DNA of 64,000 bases from Hexactinellida sp. DTS-2022. Taxonomy: Eukaryota > Porifera > Hexactinellida. A program made the position numbers and the translations under genes. Positions within the stretch are counted from its first letter, which is position 1. Each line of letters begins with the position of its first letter. Where the stretch lies: contig JAPNXP010000015.1 of the NCBI GenBank assembly GCA_028753945.1, positions 248,001 to 312,000 on the forward strand, read 5' to 3'. The notes under the pieces were generated by a model, which was not told the origin of the DNA, did no database searches, and was given only the letters and a program-made list of their open reading frames with translations. Below are positions 53,065-64,000 of the stretch, in pieces.

Positions 53065-56000
53065 ATGTTTGGCAGGGGGTACATGCGCCACTTACAAAGG
53101 GGACACCGACCAAACCGGAACCGAAGGCGACAGAATGTCCCACTTAGTTCCAGAAAGCAATGCGAGACTTCTGAGGAGAATTCCGATGCCTGCAAACGAT
53201 TGGCAAGGTCGCTGTGTGTCGGTTCGGCGCCTAACCCTTCTCCCTTTGCGATGTTTGTACAGTTGCACGCACAGGAAACCTCGCAGGAATTAAACGAACT
53301 GTTCGACTCACTAAACAAGGTAACACACGGGTTAACATACAGTTATTACGTGCTTCCAATGGGTAACGGTTAAATAGTTCAATAGTTGACAATTAACTGT
53401 TGAATTTATACTTTATACCATACAATTTTGAAGAGTTAAGTGGTTCAATAGTTAACTGTTTAACCGTTCAATTTGGACTATACCTTTAAAAATTGGACAA
53501 TTATTAAATGGTTAAATAATAGAACAGTTAAAAGGTTAATTGATTAAACAATAAAGAGTGCCAGCTAAACGGTTAAACGTTAGAACGATTAGTTAAACAG
53601 TAAATTAACCAAACACAACAGCTATATATACGATAAGATTAGTTAACATTCCTCAACAGTTCCCTAGTAACCGTGTGTATTTAGGCGGGACAAGTTTGGG
53701 ACCCGTCTATGGACGAGGATCCCGCGGACACAAAAGCGAAGAAAGACAAGAAAGGTGACAAGTTCGACAACAAACCACTTGAGGAGGAGGGACAGCGGGA
53801 GCCTGCGCCACTCTCCAAAATGGTGTCACTGGGCATAACAGGTGTTTTGGAGGTGATAGCCGCGACACAATTATCACACCCCGATTTGTGTCTCAAAATA
53901 TTAGAAGCTTTCCATAAAATGGTATCCTTCAATGAAATAGGTTAGATTTCTATAAGAGTTTACTTATACAGCGATCATCGGCGTTTGTATTAAAAATCCA
54001 AAATTGTAGCCTGTGCCGACGCATGTTCCTTTGGTGGCACTATATTTTGTTGGTTGTTTATTGATAGTGCCTCCAAAGGAACATGCTGTCTGCACAGGCT
54101 GCAATTTTGGATTTTTTTTTCGCCAAGTCATCAACGCCCAAGGTGTGATTACCATTTGTTAATTGGTCGGAGTCACAAGGATAGGTAGATAAATTTGAAG
54201 TTTGTTTATATCATAAACCATCAAGAGTTTAATGCCATTCAGGCATTATGTATTGATAATAAATTATATTATTAGTTATTTATTTTAGCAATGTTATCCA
54301 CGGTTGGTTGAGTTGAGTCAACAAATTCCGTATAATACTTTATTATATTTAATCCATTGTATAGTAATACTATAATTAAATAGAAGCCAGCTGGAATTTA
54401 TAAGTTAAATCAATATAATTATCGCGAGTTGAATCAATAGAGTAAGATTTAAAAGTTTAAATCAATATAATTATTACAAGTTAAACAATGGAATTAGATT
54501 TCACAGTTTTATTGAAATTGAAGTGTGAGTAAACAAAGAAATTTTAACCCCCATTTGTGGCAGAAATTAAACACCTTATTGAAACTTTTCTTCTCCCATC
54601 AGAAGCAGAATTTTATGGTGAATCCAAATGTGAAATAAAATTTGGGGGTTTATTAAAACATTTTTTGAGTTATGGACCAGACAAGTTTTGAAAGGTGTTA
54701 AAGATGTGTCCAAAATGTGTTAATAAAAAATCGTAACCCCAGGTGCAAATTAGACGTCGACTCCGAACCTACATAACAAGTTTCAGCCCTCTATGTATAT
54801 AGGTGTGGCCAGGGCACCTGCTACGGAGAAATAATAATAATATAAATAAAGGCAGTGATTCCAATACTGGGCCACTATACTATAGTATAGTCGGCACAGT
54901 AATAATAATAATAAAAATAAAGGCAGTAAGATTAGAACTGGCCCACTATACTATAGTATAGTCGGCACAGTAATAAAATAAAGGCAGTGATTCCAATACT
55001 GGGCCACTATACTATAGTATAGTCGGCACAGTAAAAATAAATAAAATCCAAAATTGCAGCTGTGCCGACGCATGTTCCTTTGGTGGCACTATATTTTGGT
55101 GGTGGTTTATTGATAGTGCCTCCAATGGAACATGCTGTCGGCACAGGCTGCAATTTTGGATTTTTTTTCGCCATGTCATCATCACTATGAAGGTGTTAAA
55201 CTATTTCAGAAAAGTGATTCAAAAGGCAACGACCCTTAGTGAGTTGGAAGTTTCGTTTTAGCTCACTTCATTTGAGAGATATTCAAGTTTCAGTAGAATA
55301 TAATATGTGCTGAGTCAGCATTTTTTAGGTGCCGTTTGGGTATTCACCCAACTCCTACCAACCCATGCGAATTATTTAATTCACAAAATTGTAAAAATAC
55401 ATTTTTTTGACGATGTCATAATCACCTCAAGGTGTCAAGATCCACTTGTATAGGTGGTACCTGGCATAAGGACCAATTGATAAATTGAAAGTTTGTTTCT
55501 ATCTTGTATCATCTCTGAGATTAATGAAATTTATCTAATTAGTATAAATATTTAATTTATTTATTTATTATTTAACACCATTATTATAAACAGCAAAATA
55601 AATTAAGTTCAATTATTTGCAATTATTATTAATTTAAATTGAATTTCACTATAATATTTGAATTCCACGCACTCGATAACCCCAATAATCTATTTGGAAC
55701 CGTCTATAAGTTAAATACAAAATGAATGAATTATAATTAATTAAGTCAGTCATTAATTGTGCAAGAATATTCTCGCCGAAATAAATATAATCACTTAATC
55801 TGTCGTTGTTGTGGAATGTAAAATCTTAACGGTTCTATCATAAACCATCTTTAGTTTAATGCCATTCATTCATCTTGTATTGATAATAAATTATATTATT
55901 AGTTATTTATTTTAGCAATGTTATCCATGGTTGGTTGAGTTGAGTCAACAAATTCCTTATATTATATTATTTAATTTAATCAATTGTATAGTAATACTAA

Positions 56001-59000
56001 AATTAAATAGAAGCCAGCTGGAATTTATAAGTTAAATCAATATAATTATCGCAAGTTGAATCACTAGAGTAGGATTTAACAAGTTAAATCAATATAATTA
56101 TTACAAGTTGAAACAATAGAATTAGATTTAACACTTTACTGAAATTGAAGTGTGAGTAAACAAAGAGATTTCAACCCCCATTTATGGCAGAAATTGACCC
56201 CTTTATTGGAAAATTTATTCTCCCATCAGACGCAGAATTTTATGGCGAATCCAAATATGAAATAAAATTTGGGGGTTTAGTAAAACATATTTTGAGTTAT
56301 GGACCAGACAAATTTTGAAAGGTGTTAAAGATGTGTCAAAAATTTGTTAATCAAAGATCGTAACCCCAGGTGCAAATTAGACGGTCCCATCGCACCTACA
56401 TGACAAGTTTCAGCCCATCAACTATAAAGCTCTGGCCAGGGCACCGTCTACGGAGAAAAAAAAAATAATAATAAAAATAATAAAGGCAGTGATTCCAATA
56501 CTGGGCCACTATACTATAGTATAGTCGGCACAGTAAAAACCTGGCTAGTTTCTAGCGATTGTTTTTTTTTAATGTTTCTTATAAAAAACACCATCGGTAG
56601 AAACTAGCCAGGTTTTTTAATACAAACGCCGATGATCGCTGTATAAGTAAATTCTTTCTATAAATAGAACTCATAAACTGTGAATATAATGTGTCCTCCC
56701 TTAGGCGCCTTAAAGAACGAGCCGCTTGACACCATCACGCCACTTTTCCAGCTCTTGCTCGAAATGGTTTTGTCGCGTAACACCCGCCCGGACATATCCT
56801 CGCTGGCTGCCTCGGCGCTGATTGGTCTAATCCTCTCTCTCGGGAAGACGCACATGACTCTGCAGGCAGTTTCGGCTCTGATGCTCTCCCAGGGCCCCGC
56901 CTCCTCCCACCCCATTCCCGTCCCAGAGGTACGTGCCACTTGTGCCACATGTGCCACTTATACGACACATGCAAGGAATTATCCAGGAGCGCGAGACGCT
57001 CCTTTTGGAGCATGATTTTTGGAAATACGAATTTAGGAGCGCAAAAATTTGGAATACCGTAACATTAATTTGTGGTTTATGCGTATGAAAATTGGATCAG
57101 ACCAGGATTAGGAGCGTATTTACAAATGTCTGTATAATACACTGGAGTCATGCCACTTGTGCCACTTTTTAACTGTGTTCTTAGATAATGCGGACCCTCC
57201 AGAGAAGTGTGAACAGCGCGCTGTGTGGCCGTGCCACCTCTCGCGACACAATTAAGCAGTCCCTCCTCAGATCGGCTAAAGTGGAGTCCTGGGGGATTCC
57301 AGACGCACCACTTGACACCTCCACGCGCCACTCCTCTCTCGCCTGTTCGGAAAACTATCTCTTCCTCAGAAGGGACGACATCATTTTAAAATTGGGCACG
57401 GGCTACGGCGACACATTAAAGGGACACATTTATAACGCCACGAGTGGCAAAACGTCACTTGACAGGCCCGGGTGGCTTGGCCTGTATCGCGACAAACTTC
57501 TGTTCAGGGAAATCAGCTCAGATGGCAACGTGGTTCTAGAATTGTCGACCGACACTTTGGAAGTGGTTGGGGAGCACAAACTGCCACCTGAATTAGACCC
57601 TGAGGCCTGTCTGTTCTACTGCACAGGGGAACAAATCGGAACTGTAGAGGTTAAGGGGGAGTCAGATGTGTTCCTGCATACATTGGAACTGTTAGAGGGT
57701 TAGTTCCATATTGGTTATGTTATAGTTCTATATCTGTTGAATTATATTAGAATATCCATGGTTATCATAATGTTAGTTAACTTATATTTATTCAATTTTA
57801 TTGTTATTACATTCTGTGTATGTTAGTTAAACTTAATATTTGTTGTTGTTGTTGTTGTTGTTTACATTGTGTATACAGGAGCACAAACAGACGTGACTCT
57901 CCTCCAAACGCACCACTTGACAGTTGGCCGCACCATTCTGCTCGCAAGTGGCTCTGATGAGTTTATAAATGTGTCGCCGGGGCCACCTGAGGCCACATTT
58001 CCCGCCTCTATTGTGTACAGCCAGACCCAGGAGCTCCCGACCCTAGTTAGTGTCACCTCGAAAACAGCTGCCTTTCTCAGCCAATCCGGACATGTAGGTG
58101 TTAGATTGTGTCTTGTGTGCCACTTTATGTGTCTAGTGTGATCCACTTGGTGTCAATTCTATTGCAAATTGTGGCCATTTTTTAGGCTACTTGATGTATA
58201 TTATATTACACTGTCTATTTATTGCTATTTTTATGTCATTTGGTGTGTCTATTTATGCCACTTTATGTGTCTATTTGTGCCACTTTACGCCACTTGTGTG
58301 TCTAGATTTTCTACTCGGGCTGCGGAGATGCGTTTGGCAACGCCAGACAGACCGGACAGGACGAATGGATCTCAGTTATGATTCCCGACGACTCCACTTT
58401 TCACACCTTTAACGTCAGCCAAGGTGGCACATTCTGCACCTACATCGACACCAACGGGAAGCTCTACCTAAGTGGCGTAGGTGTGAAGGGGCTCAGCCCA
58501 GGGGGCGCGGGGAAAAAGGACGGACAGAAGCAACACCTCGAAATCCCATCTCTAACCACAACCCAACTCCCGAAGCTCGCCAGCTGCCACTGTGGGTGGT
58601 CCGCGCCACTTGTGGCTCTGGTGTCGGAGGAGGGCGGCGTGCTTATGTTCGGTGAGCCACTTTTCGAGGGAATGCTGCGAGAAGATGATGGCAGGATCAG
58701 GTGTGAAGTGGCTGGTGCCACATTCCGGAGTCTCAGTTTGGGAGAGAAGCATGCCTTGATTGTGTCGCGGGAGGGACAGCTGTACAGTTTCGGACACAAT
58801 AACAAGGGCGAGTGCGGGGTGGCAGAAGTGGAGCAACCACAGGGGGAACAAAACGATGACAATGTGAGTATCTTCACACCTCTAAATACAGTAGACTCCG
58901 CTTAATAGAGTCACCTCGGGACCAGTTTACTTTGACCCGATTAAGCAGATAAATCTATTAACCGGTGGCTCTATTAAGCGGAGTCGACTATGTGTCGTAT

Positions 59001-62000
59001 TAACCGGATTAATACTATCGAGGTTCTACTGTATATTACTCTACCATTTAGCCCATCATCGTCAACACCTTGACAGAAGTTAAGCTCCCGGATTGTGTCC
59101 AGATGGCTCGGGCGGGGGCGCGCCACTCGGTGGCAGTGTGTCTCACTGGGGACGCGTATGTGTGGGGACACAATGAGAAGGGACAGCTGGGAATAGGCGA
59201 CAAGAAGGACCGACACAAACCGGTTAAAGTGGCGCTACCCGCCCCCGTATACGATGTGGCCTGTGGGGAGGACTTCACAATATTCCTTTTGGAGGACGGA
59301 CGCTTATTCGGGTGCGGCATGAACACCAACCGGCTCCTGGGCCTACCCGAGTCCGACGGAGAGGTGACAAGTGTCACACCTCTCACGCTTTTGCCCGCAC
59401 AAGCGGATCCCAGCATGATACAGCTGTCCGTGGGCGGCTCTAATATTATGGTTCTGCAAAAACAACAAATGTTGTCCGACAAGAGTCTACGGTCGGCTCA
59501 GCTGATCTGCGAGAAGAATTCCCTAGCGATAGTACCGGCTAAAAGGAATGGCAGTTCCTCTTTCTCCTGGATGAAGATTAACCTCAGGAACAGGGCATTC
59601 TCGGTAAGTATATATTGTGGCACAAGTGGCAGTGTCGCAAGTGGCATAAAGTGTCACAAGTGTCATAAGTTGCAAAAGTGGTATAATCGTCACAAGTGTC
59701 ACAAATGGCATAAGTGTCACAAGTGGCATAAGTGTCGCTATTAATTAAACTCACAATCTGTTGGTCTCTAGGTGCAGGATCAAGATGTGTACATAGAGTG
59801 CGGAGGTGGCACAGTGGCGCTTGAAGTGGTTTACGGAAACGTGTGGCAGTATGATAACACGACACACGAAGTGACACAATACAACGGAACTCTTGCTAAC
59901 TTCAAACAAAACGAAAAGGCTTTGAGCGCCAACAGAGATCCACTTTTGTTGGCACAGACTATTCTGAGTCCTTCTTTGTGTCTCCCGAATGTGGCACATG
60001 TGTCGCGGGTACAGGCCGCGCTAAACCTCCTCACGTGCCACTTCTGTCTGCTCACCAGAGACAAGTGTGAGGTAGGTGTTGTTGTTGTTGTTGTTGTTGT
60101 TGTTTGTTTGTTTGTATGTCTCTATATTTGTTTATTTATTAGTACATTGGATGTCGGTTATAAGAACATCGTCGTTATAACCGGATATATTTCTATAAGG
60201 TATAAGACAACCGTTTTATTAGAATGTTTTATTACCCGGCATCTACTTTATGTCTATTGTTTGTATTTTATTTTTATCATCTGTTTACTTGTTTATTTAT
60301 ATGTTTGTCTACTTGTATGTTTACTTGTTTGTTTACTGTTTACTTGTTGTTGTTTATAGATTGTTGTTGACGACAAGGACTCTCTCCCCGAGAAGAGCAA
60401 GTTGGTGCAGCACTCCTCGCGGGACCCCACCCTTGGTTACGCAGTGGCGCATAGGTATGCGGGCCTAGCGGAGATCTGGTACCACGACGGGTCGGCTGAT
60501 GCCGTTATGTTCATGTCGGATAAACAGGTGTTAATCGGCGGGATCGGGATATTCTCAGGGGGCAATGGGATCCTGAGGGGGCAGATTCAGGTACGTTCCT
60601 ATCAGGTTTTATCCAAGAGTGCGCCATACGCCTATAGGCTATAAATTGGGATGTATTTGCGTTTAGGAGCGCGAAAACTGCCGAAAGTCGAGTAATACAA
60701 AACTAACCTTTAGACGTACAAATTTCATACTCTAGTGACCTTAGGACAGTTGAGGAGTGTTCAATTCTAGTCCTGTATAATACCCTGGTTCCTATTAGAC
60801 ACTTCAGTACAAGTTTGAGATCATATTTATTTATAAACCCTACATATGAAGGTACCATGGCCAATGTTACTGTCAGGCCTTAATACAGTAGCTCTGGTTT
60901 ATTAATAGAACTGTTATTATAGGAACTGAACTAATTATAGGATCCAAATGGTACTATACAGTCAGGTTCTTATTATGAATATACAAGGGACCAAAATTGT
61001 GTTCATAATAGAGAGACTTCTTAATAAGCGAACTCAACTTAATACAAACCCTATGTAAGTTGTTAAATTGGGACCATAGGGCTTGTTCATAATAGTAAGT
61101 TTTCTTTTTAAGCAGACGAAAAATGTTCACAATAACCTGACTGTATTTACATATTTAACTGAGCTAATTAGATGCCTGTATTTACATATTTTCCCATTCG
61201 TTATAACGGGAGTTTACTGTGTATTTACATATTTTCACACCTAGGTCCAGGACTCGAACGAGCAGAGCCACGGTCCGGTGGTGGCCTCACTTGACACCCT
61301 AGAGATCCCACAGGACCCGAGTGGGGAGATATACCCGGCCATGTTTGACGGGCCCTTCCTAATAGAGGCGGACCATTGGTACACAATGCATCTCAAGCTG
61401 GAGGGCACGCAGGCCCTCAAATCCGGGAAGAATGGCAAAACCGAGATCGTAGAGGACGGAGTTACTTTCACCTTCAAATACTCTGACCAGTCTCATAATG
61501 GAACTGACACCAACTCGGGACAGCTGCCCTGTCTCTACTTTAAATTCCCAAAGGTGACAAAATTAGCTGCGGCCGAAATGGTAGACGAGTTTGAAAGAGA
61601 AGCGCCGGTACAAATTCTAGATTCCAAATTCTACATGGATGTCACTCCCAACTGTTTCGAGTCCCTCCTGCGCTTATTAGAATGGCTGTGCACTTCTGTT
61701 AGAACCTCGCTAATGGAAATGTGGCAGCGACGCGACACAATTGGAGACAACTTAGACCACGAAATGGTTATTATGGATATAGAGCGACAGCTACATGCCA
61801 TAGAAGCCTGCTTTAAGCACTGCGACATATACTTACATAAGATATACCCCAAAGCACCACTCACCTCCGATACTTGCAAAGAGAGTCCAGAGTATATTGA
61901 ATACGTTCTTAAGTTTAGAAAGTTACTACGCGACGTTCTATTCGAGCCACTGCCCATTGAGCTGCCACTTGAGCCACATGAGCCACTTGCGAAAGATGTC

Positions 62001-64000
62001 CTGGACCCTAACTCGAAAGAGGGCGCTTTAAAAGAGCGACTCGTCAAACTGTGTCAAGATATGCTCATCAGCTGTTTCTCTATATTCTACCCAACACCTA
62101 AACTGAAGTACTTCGTGTTATGCGAGATGCTACTTAACGTTAGCATTGACGAGATAGCGCAGGGGGCCCCGGGAGAGATGCTGCTGGTTTCTGTTCTCGA
62201 GGCGATCGGGGACTCTTCTTCCCACGGACTTAGTTCCATATTGCAGCACTCACAGTATGCACACATGTAAGTTGTATTTACTATACACATTTAGTTACAC
62301 TAATAGCCACTTAAGGGACGTACAAACGTACGTAACACAAAACCAACCGTCCTAATGTAACTATTTACCATTTGTAATACAGCGAACTCACGTTATAACG
62401 AAATGACCTCTTATAATGAAATGGAGATTTCCACCAGGGCACTAAATGCATTAATTATTATCCGCTTATAACAAATATCCGGATATAATGAAGGGATTAC
62501 AGGTCCCAAGCACTTCGTTATAACGAGAGTTCACTGTACATAATAACACATTGGCTAACCCAACCCTTTGGAAGTGTTACTTAACGTTTGAATGCCACTT
62601 AATGCCACTTAATGCCACTCTGCCACTTTAGGTACTCGCCACACAAGGTCAAGTTCCCCCTCCTAGAGCGAGCGATAGAGGAGGCCTCCTTTGAGAACGT
62701 ACAGGACCTGGAACCTATGACGTATGAGGCCATCATATCGAAACTGCAGGCGCTAGCTTGTACCCCCGCTCATCACATAACGCGTAGCGCCGATCCCGAG
62801 CCCCTGTCCACCCGGGCGGTCTCCCAAGCGGCCTCTAACTTGCTGCTAGCCAAACTCCAGGAGCTGTCCATGTTTGTGCAGGTGCTGCAGTGCCCGGGGA
62901 GCTCTGATAGCGAGGGAGTAAAGGAAATGAGGGAGACAGGGAAACGGTTCTTCGCGACACAAAAGAATTGGCCGACACTTAAACCGGATGCAATTGCGTT
63001 TGAAATTAATCGGAAAGATATTTGGGTATATGGAATTGGGGTTTACGCGGGGAAAAAGGTTACTTGTGAGGTGTCAATGTATGTTGAAGAGGATGACGGT
63101 AACAGATTGAAACTTTTGGAAAAAACAAAAGTAAATTTGGCAGAAAAAGATTCAAATAAATCGTCGCGAATTGCTAGTGTAATGTTTGCAAACCCTGTTT
63201 GTATTCAGGACAACCGTAGATACCATTTGGAATGCTCATTTCCAAACGTGAAGAAGTTAGGTTACAGCGGAAAATCGGGCCAAAAAGAACTTGAATGTCT
63301 GAAAGGTTTAAAATTCACTTTTTTTAACTCAAAACTTTCCGAATCTGGAACTAACTGTTCCCAAGGTCAAATTCCAACAATCCACTATTCGCACACCGGC
63401 CCTTCTTTCACACAGACACTTTTGAAATCTGATGACGATACAAATCTCAGAGATTGCTCCGGAAGCTATCTTAAAATGACTCGTAACTTTCTTGAAACTG
63501 CCACTCGGTTAATCGAGACCACTTTATCTGTCGGCGTGTCACCGGAAATGCTAATTCGGTTAGGTAACACCTCTTTCTTCTCCCAAATTCTACCAGAAAG
63601 TTTGGTACTTTTGATCCCAGTAGCTAAACTATATCCCGAAATAACTGTTGAAGTTATGTTGATACTAAAATCCCTCTTAACTGAGGTGTCAATTGTGAAT
63701 AGACAGGTGTGTGGAGAAGTGGCACAAGTGGCAGAGGACAACTTATTCTATATGACAGTTGAAAGCGACCACCCTTATTCAGAATCCTCAATTACACCGT
63801 ATAACATTATATTTCCGCCCGAAGTTAAGTGGTTGCTCGTTAACTTCCTTCCCGAGTGTGCCACTTGTCAACCGGAGGACACTTTAAAGGTGACAATTCC
63901 ACATCCTGACACCAGCGACGATAAGAAACAACCCATCGTAGTCTTAGGTCCATATTCAGAAAACAAGGACTGGCCGACCGAATCTAAAATAATAAAAGGG
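53065..64000 (+). CDS. MYCBP2: MYCBP2/Highwire/RPM-1 (PHR) E3 ubiquitin ligase, N-terminal part
   Basis: Eleven exons, all in phase: 53065-53319, 53685-53940, 56705-56928, 57185-57698, 57879-58093, 58306-58863, 59052-59603, 59772-60071, 60360-60590, 61245-62266, 62632-64000 (continuing off the right edge); 1832 residues so far. PHR ligases control synapse growth, axon degeneration and DLK signalling. Landmarks: an N-terminal helical region (TQLSHPDLCLKILEAFHKMV), DDIILKLGTGYGDTLKGHIY (human similar GTVRGHIYNSTS), RCC1-like repeats (LYSFGHNNKGECG, YVWGHNEKGQLGIGD, LFGCGMNTNRLLG), PHR domain 1 (GGIGIFSGGNGILRGQIQ, NGTDTNSGQLPCLYF, ~res 980-1130) and PHR domain 2 (WVYGIGVYAGKKVTCEVSMY, SGTNCSQGQIP). 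The catalytic tail lies outside the window. The Cys-rich insert found between RCC1 repeats in vertebrates is absent. Confidence 0.97.
53992..54120. repeat. 130 bp hairpin A
   Basis: The arms atccaaaattgtagcctgtg and cacaggctgcaattttggat fold back, with a second inner pair atgttcctttggtggcacta and tagtgcctccaaaggaacat. Confidence 0.82.
54207..54870. repeat. Long direct repeat, left copy
   Basis: Shared with ~55845-56480: marks are ataaaccatc, gtattgataataaattatat, ggttggttgagttgagtcaa, agaagccagctggaatttat and ggaccagacaa. The copies differ by many substitutions and small indels. Confidence 0.78.
55042..55172. repeat. 130 bp hairpin B
   Basis: The arms atccaaaattgcagctgtgc and cggcacaggctgcaattttg fold back; sequence is close to hairpin A. 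The arm end is the motif found in the FEM1 minisatellite. Confidence 0.82.
55845..56480. repeat. Long direct repeat, right copy
   Basis: Counterpart of 54207-54870, in the same orientation, ending with cggagaaaaaaaaataataa and a gggccactatactatagtat palindrome. Confidence 0.78.
56537..56620. repeat. 84 bp hairpin C at the right end of the 2.7 kb element
   Basis: The arms aaaacctggctagtttctag and agaaactagccaggtttttt pair around a T-rich loop; adjacent to the right TIR. Confidence 0.8.
56970..57145 (+). repeat. GGAGCG dispersed repeat, copy C
   Basis: It starts caaggaattatccaggagcg and ends aggagcgtatttacaaatgt; same orientation as 26066-26225. It occupies most of MYCBP2 intron 3. Confidence 0.75.
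58887..59033. mobile_element. Composite TIR elements in MYCBP2 intron 6
   Basis: A CTCCGCTTAATAGAGTC element (tacagtagactccgcttaat to attaagcggagtcgacta) is followed directly by a right end of the CTCGTTA subfamily (atactatcgaggttctactg), suggesting nested insertion or recombination between subfamilies. Confidence 0.72.
59604..59742. repeat. GTGGCA/GTGTCA tandem words in MYCBP2 intron 7
   Basis: Irregular tandem array of gtggcacaagtggcagtgtc and cataagtgtcacaagtggc units directly after the donor. Confidence 0.75.
60957..61145. mobile_element. TIR element, TTCTTATTATGAA subfamily
   Basis: The left end tacagtcaggttcttattat and right end cacaataacctgactgta are inverted; interior shared in inverse with 45325-45479 and 51087-51269. 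MYCBP2 intron 9. Confidence 0.75.
62388..62538. mobile_element. TIR element, CTCACGTTATAACGA subfamily
   Basis: The left end tacagcgaactcacgttata and right end tataacgagagttcactgta are inverted; same subfamily as 50747-50923. MYCBP2 intron 10. Confidence 0.82.

Larger units (their letters stand above)
53959..56652. mobile_element. 2.7 kb element with 38 bp perfect TIRs in MYCBP2 intron 2
   Basis: Both ends carry tttacttatacagcgatcat continuing cggcgtttgtattaaaaa, in inverted orientation (left at ~53959-53996, right at ~56615-56652). Inside are two long direct repeats (~54207-54870 and ~55845-56480), three hairpins and four copies of ctatactatagtatagtcgg. No open frame resembling a transposase is seen, so it is non-autonomous. 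It fills nearly the whole intron, leaving about 18 bp on the left and 52 bp on the right. Confidence 0.85.

Noticed and set aside
57879..60071. Stand-alone RCC1 (RCBTB or RCC1-like) gene
   Set aside because: Exons join in phase with upstream and downstream MYCBP2-specific exons, including PHR domains.

Overview
This is a eukaryotic, clearly metazoan, nuclear window with dense, mostly short-intron genes. I assign it to animals from the gene set: an LIM-RASSF scaffold, PAXX, KATNIP, HAUS6, FEM1, SNAP29, TM2D1, CRELD2, INTS15 and the first ~1,830 residues of a MYCBP2/Highwire ubiquitin ligase. There is no bacterial gene organisation, rRNA, tRNA or CRISPR that I can see. Species cannot be fixed from sequence alone. 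The compactness (many introns of about 50-65 nt, intergenic gaps often near 100 nt, several single-exon genes) suggests a small-genome invertebrate, possibly a sponge, but that is only inference. Genes were built by joining open exons at GT..AG sites with matching phase and comparing with remembered family members.

Layout. 1-425: C-terminal end of a WD40 protein (+). 586-2699: INTS15 (+, 5 exons). 2999-3514: TM2D1 (+). 3609-4424: CRELD2-like (+). 5064-8465: exportin-4 (-, intronless). 9363-11538: importin alpha of the KPNA3/4 type (+). 11835-18591: LIM-RASSF fusion (+, 10 exons). 19132-19713: PAXX (+). 19831-20346: TMEM11 (+). 20463-24956: KATNIP (+). 25357-26410: atypical Rab GTPase (-). 26677-28924: snurportin-1 (+), with a SNAP29-like gene (-) nested in its second intron. 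29344-31379: cyclin C (+). 31983-33206: NHL protein copy 1 (+). 34435-34953: DJ-1/PfpI (+). 35211-41610: FEM1 (+), with NHL copy 2 nested in an intron. 41857-44016: HAUS6 (+). 44567-52410: unrecognised 874-residue coiled-coil gene (+), with NHL copy 3 (-) nested in an intron. 53065 to the right edge: MYCBP2 (+).

Functionally the genes are mostly housekeeping: nuclear transport (XPO4, KPNA, SNUPN), snRNA and transcription machinery (INTS15, cyclin C), NHEJ repair (PAXX), microtubules and cilia (HAUS6, KATNIP), ubiquitin ligases (FEM1, MYCBP2), and membrane traffic or ER and mitochondrial upkeep (SNAP29, Rab, CRELD2, TMEM11). No co-regulated pathway is implied by adjacency.

The accessory layer is the most unusual part. 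Three NHL-propeller paralogues share an almost identical upstream module of 150-226 bp, although copy 3 is strongly diverged in its coding region. At least fifteen small palindromic elements carry TIRs starting TACAGT. A 2.7 kb element with 38 bp perfect TIRs sits in a MYCBP2 intron. Several minisatellites fill introns, and one is made of a motif also found at the ends of a dispersed hairpin element. A few short words (GCCACTT, TGTGTCG, TTAGTTCC and complements) are strikingly frequent throughout exons, introns and spacers.
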